From Bombyx mori (taxonomy: Eukaryota > Arthropoda > Insecta > Lepidoptera > Bombycidae), in contig NC_085128.1 in the NCBI RefSeq assembly GCF_030269925.1, positions 8,620,501 to 8,684,500 on the forward strand: DNA of 64,000 bases. The letters are read 5' to 3'. Position numbers and translations under genes: made by a program. Under the pieces are notes generated by a model. It searched no databases, had not been told where the DNA came from, and saw only the letters and a program-made list of their open reading frames with translations. Below are positions 42,701 to 48,700 of this stretch, piece by piece (the first letter of the stretch is position 1; the number at the start of each line of letters is the position of its first letter).

Positions 42701-45700
42701 AGGACGCCGTAGGCTTTTTCTAATAGAAAGTGCCACGTAAGGCAGGCGACGTGCTTCGTAGTCTTTTATAAGCTTTTTTGTTTGACTAAGTAACTGTCTT
42801 AGAGTTGAAGATTGTTACTTATCCTAACAATCTTCGTTTAAACTTCATTGCTAATAAAATATATACTGTACGAATCCAAATATGCCGAAAGGTTTTAATA
42901 ATGTAGATGGGGACGAGTTCGCGATTCAATTGCCGCTAATAGACAACGGGGCTCGTAAATACCAAATCTTATCTCATCCACACCATATTGTCACTCAACT
43001 ACTTCGAGATAGCGGCCGCCGTACCCATGGCACCAATTCATATGGGTCCAGACACATTCTATACCCAGTACGTACTATTGGCAAAAACGAACGCCCATTT
43101 TTTACCCGCCGTAATGGTGGGTAGCCTATGGGGCTATTCCAAATACAGCGGACCGATTAGTGAGCTCAGGGGCTCAACCCGAGAGAATTGCTAACACTAG
43201 CCCTAGTAATAGTAGTGCTTCGCTAAATCTACTATCGGAACGGAATCGCGACCAACTGAGAAGATCCGGCGAGAAACTCAGCGGGTTGTGTCTGTAGGCT
43301 AGTTCGCACGTCAAACTCTTCGTCAGAGTCGACGAGTTCGACGAGGACGGTGACCGGTCTTTGAACAGCCTAAAAACACCCAGAATGAATCTGGGAGATC
43401 AGTCAAGACATGTTTTGGACGACGGTGGCTTTGCTTTGCCCCGCTGCCTGGGTCGACGAACACCTAAGTTAATATTAAATACGTTCATTTGAAACTACCA
43501 CATACTACGAATGAACGAAACATATTAATAGTCAGACTACAATTGAGAACCAGTTAAATACGATGTAAACTTGCATCTCGAATAAATGTTTGTCTGAGTA
43601 CATTATGTATGGGAATGTGCTACTTGCAAAGAGCTATTCATAAAGCATCTATAGTAAGGATTTTTGACTTCAGTATTTGTATTTACTGAACCTTAATAAA
43701 TTCGTTTCCATAACCTATGTGAATATAATTTAAAAGAGAATACGGATATGAGTTGAGGCCTCCACGAGCTACTACTGCTACTGATCACTCAGCAGTAAAA
43801 TCAGTAGCATATAGAATTTGCGTAATTACTGGGTGTATCCAGTTCGTTCATTCAACCATGAAAAATAATTGCAATATTTGGTTAAGTACGATTTATAACT
43901 TTGAATTGGTGATTGATATGAATTGAAGCCGAGATGAGCTACGAAATGTCTTAAACAGATTAACCTATTCATACTTTGAAAAAACAATTATAATTTAAAA
44001 CTAAAGTTCAAGCTAATGTAGTAAAATAAAGAGTAAAATAAGCACATACATACGTACATAATCTCGTTTTCAATAACATTACGGCAACTTTACCTGTCTG
44101 TATTACAGGTGAATATAATTTGAAGAACAAAGGAACGGAGATGCGATTGGAGCTTTTGCTCCCAGTGGAAAAAAAGATTGATGTGATTCGTGTTTTAAAA
44201 TAGATTCAACGTGCTACGTAAATTATTGGGAGTGCTCTGGTATTCAATACGTTATATACCTATAGCATCGTGGACAAATTTGAGCACAGGGCATTCCCTG
44301 GACATTTCTTATTATCTTATAACTAGCTAGCGACTCGCCATCGCTTCGCTTCGGAAACTGTAATTTATTATTGATTTCTCCACTATTTAATGGATGTTAT
44401 TATACATATAAACCTTTCCTCTTCAATCATTTTATCTATTAAAAAAAACCGCGTCAAAATTCGTTGGGTAGTTTTAAAGATTTAAGCATACATAGGGATA
44501 TAGGGACAGAGAAAGCGACTTTGTTTTATACTATGTAGTGATTTCTCTTCATTAACTTATTAATTTGATGTTATAATGATGGACCCCAAAATTGGCTGGT
44601 TTCAAAAGATACTCATTAACAGTTTATTTAATAATTAGTAATTTTTTGGCTAGTTTAGTTATTAGTGACCTTTAATAATGTACCAATTGGTTCAGATTCG
44701 ATAGTATGAGAGCTTAACCATCTAGATTGTTAGTAGATTGATTGTTATAGTACCAACAAGAATAAATACTTACCCTGCCTTCCTGACTGCGCCGGTGCAG
44801 TTGAAAGATGCTGCGGCTGCACCAGTCTGCTTGCCTTTGTAAGGAGAATTCATTGCGCTTTCACCAGGATCTTCTTCATCCGACACCGCCGTCGTCAATG
44901 ACATTCGATCATCATCAGATATCTGTATGTATTTACAAATACCTCAATAATTTTATTTTTAAATTTTCACGACATAGATGAGTTAACGACTCCACGACCC
45001 ACCTAAAGTTTAGTGGTTACTGGAGCCCATAGACATCAAAACGTGAATGTGGTCTCCAATTATAACCCAACATGTGTAGGTACCACAACTCTCCCAATTT
45101 CAGTCATAAATTAGTCATGGGTTCCGGTGGGAAAGATGAGGTAATAATTATCCAATACGATTGAAACTTCAACCTTAACTCTCTCAAGGTGGATGACGGA
45201 ATGGACGTTATAAATGTGATGTCTGTGGGCTTTTGTAACTACAGTATTTAATACCCGTTGCGTTATGAACTGATATATATCTAGACACACGTAAAATATA
45301 TATTTTTTTTAAATATCTAATCACTAACATTGTTACTTCGTAAAGAGACTATATGCTTACATATAATGTAATATCAGTACGAATAGCCTGTTATGTTGCA
45401 GGTATGTATTATGTAATTACTCCACCGTACGCCCTCCTTTTCACGTCTGAAATTGTAGCTTCGCCTCTTTATTTATAGTTGGATGTGTAAACTATGGCTA
45501 TGTGTATTAGATGAATGCGTTTTATGATATTAAAACGATTTTTTTTCGAAAACAACTAACACAAGTTTTGCAGTTATTGCTTGTAATACTGTTCATGTAA
45601 CTTAATTATTTATTAACAGAAAAGCATTAGAATCACGCTATCAAAAGTTAACTTAAAACTACGGTTATGATCGTCGAGCTATGAAAATAAGAATTTGACT

Positions 45701-48700
45701 TAATTCCTATACAATATATTATTATGTATATAACCAGTCCGTGGTAGTAGAAGTACGTCTTTGCTGTAAGGCTTTTGGGTTCTTATACAATATAGCGACT
45801 GGCGACAGTACAAAAATGCTTTGAGGCACATGCGGAAAGCACCATGGTAGCGTGCACTCGGCTCGATGGCCCTTGTAGCTGCTGCGTTCTCGCCCCTGCT
45901 TTTTACGCGAAAAATAATAGACTCAAATTTTCTTTAACATATTTTAGAAAACGAATAAAGAAGAGAAAGATAATTTTTTCATAATGAATATTATGTATCT
46001 ATTTATTACAGATATTATTATCTGATATTTTTTATGTCGTCTTGACTTAAAAGATGAGACAATCAGTATACTTGTATTAATCCACGCAACGATCCCGGTT
46101 TTTTTTATTGCTTAGATGAGTGGTCGAACTCACAGCCCACCTGGTGTTAAGTGGTTACTGGAGTCCATAGACATCTACAACGTAAATGCGCCACCCATCT
46201 TGAGATATAAGTTCTAAGATCTCAGTATAGTTACAACGGCTGCCCCACCCTTCAAACCGAAACGCATTACTGCTTCACGGCAGAAAAAGGCAGGGTGGTG
46301 GTACCTACCCGCACGAACTCACAAGAGGTCCTACCACTGGTGTTCAAATACTTCAGGTAGATATAAAATTTTCTAAGAAAATGCTTACTTAACACAGGTT
46401 CCATTTACCGCAATGATGGAATAACATTTTGTACTAAAAATCAAACATGAAAAATGTATAATTCGCACAGTTATTATATGTACACTGTTATATGTACAAC
46501 TGCCCTGCTCATTTCGGTTGCAAAGACAAACAAACGGACCGAAAAACAATCACCCTCATTTAATAGTGATTTTAGAATACAGATATAACAGTAGTATTAA
46601 CAAGTAATAATTTGAAAATAACAATTATAAGAGAAATTTTCAAGAGCATCTTTAACTATTACAGTTAAACAATAAAATATACTTTCTTTTACAACGCGTA
46701 GTCAACTTGTCTATTACGATTGGATTTTGGTTTAATACATATTTATAAAACAATATTCTGCTCTAAATCCAACTGAAAATTTGTGTTAAGGCTTAGACTT
46801 TGAAAGGACTTAGAATTTGTACTGCAAAATTCAAATTGGATTAACTTCAATTCCTTTTACTCGCTTGCTCGTTGCGTATGATTTTTTTATTTATTGCTTA
46901 GATAGGTGGTCGAGCTCACAGCCCACTTGGTGTTAAGTGGTTACTGGAGCCCATAGACACCCATAACGTAAATGCGCCACCCACCTTGAGATATAAGTTC
47001 TAAGGTCTCAGTATAGTTATAACGGCTGCCCCACCCTTCAAACCGAAACGCATTACTGCTTCACGGCAGATATGGCAATAGGCCGGGTGGTGGTACTTAC
47101 CCGTGCGGACTCACAAGTGGTCCTACCACCAGTAATTACGCAAATTATAATTTTGCGGGTTTGATTTTTATTACACGATGTTATTCCTTCACCGTGAAAG
47201 CCAATCTTGAACATTCGTGAACATTTGTTGGGTACGTATTTCATTACAAAAATTGGTACCTGCCTGGGATTCGAACACCGGTGCTCGCTCAACACGAATG
47301 CACCAGACGTCTTATCCTTTAGGCCACGACGACTTGATGTTATATTATGTAGTATGTAACATTAACTCAGAAACAGAGCTAGTAATGATATTTTTCAAAG
47401 TCGAAGTAAGTTTTCCTTCAAGAAGATTAAATTCGGTGTCCCGTTAAGCATGTCCAAAGGTACACTGCGGATAAAGTACGGTTTTAGGGTCGCAGCTTAA
47501 TCAGTGCGTGACAAATTTAAACTTGAAGACAAATTAGTATTTTTTCAGTAGGATTTTAAGTAATAAAGTTTAACGATAAAGTAAAACTTGACAACTTTTT
47601 GTGGAATAAATTCCAGTTTGCTTCAATACTAATTAATTTGTACTAAATGTGATGCGTTTTAAAGACCAACAACATTGGCAAGGCAATCAACAGTATCCAT
47701 TATGCATTGGTTGTATTCATTATGTATGATGAATAAATAGGTAAATAGAATATCAAAAGCTGATGAGTCTCTCAAAGCAACAATTCAGTCCAAATAAGGT
47801 AGAAAAATAAAAGCCTTCATTAGCAAAGACGAAATTGCACTTCCCATAAGGAGTTAGTTACAATAAAGTCGAAGGTTTAAGTGGACGTCTTATTAATTGC
47901 TTTTTCTCTTTATTTGGTGTGTTTACTGATAATTTTGAATTACTGTAACATTAAAACATGAAAGTAGTTTGTAAAGATAAATAGTATAGTTTGATGATAA
48001 TGAAGAACATTTGATAACTGAACTGAAAAAAAATTTTTTTTAATTAACAAAACAGTTTATCATGCCTTTTTTCTTTTTTTCTTTTTCTTTGATCGTGAGG
48101 CGAATTTCATTGATCGTAAACTTTTTTGTCATTTAAAGTAATGAAAAATAAAATTAAAAGAGAGGTAGCCAAATTACAATCGTTAAAGTTAAAGTAAATG
48201 TCTAAAGTTTTCAATTACTTTTAGGATTGTATTGAATGCCGTATTTTAATTTTCGATTTACTGAACTTTTTATATATCTTTTTTCTGTAATTCATTCCGT
48301 ATTCCTTCACTATGTTTAATTTACAAAAAATGTCGTTATATTGAAATGTCCTTTTCTGGAACTAATATTTTGTGTGATTTCAAGCAGGCAAAAATTAGAT
48401 GATAAAAATATTTATGCATTCGCATATTTTCTTTTAAAAGCTTAGTTTATATTTTTTGCTGTAAGCTTGGTTATGAGTCATAGTGCTAGATTTGAAATTT
48501 GATCTCTTGACGACACCATTAAGGAGATATGGTGGATGAATTGTCTATATATGTATGTAGTTAGATGTCCAGACGATTTCATAGTCTTAAGCAGTTACCA
48601 GACCTAGTAAACCATAATTTTAATGTCGCTACCCACCTAAGACATCATGTCAGTCTTTAATGTATTAAAACAAGAGCTATTCCTTTAAAACGGTCATTCA

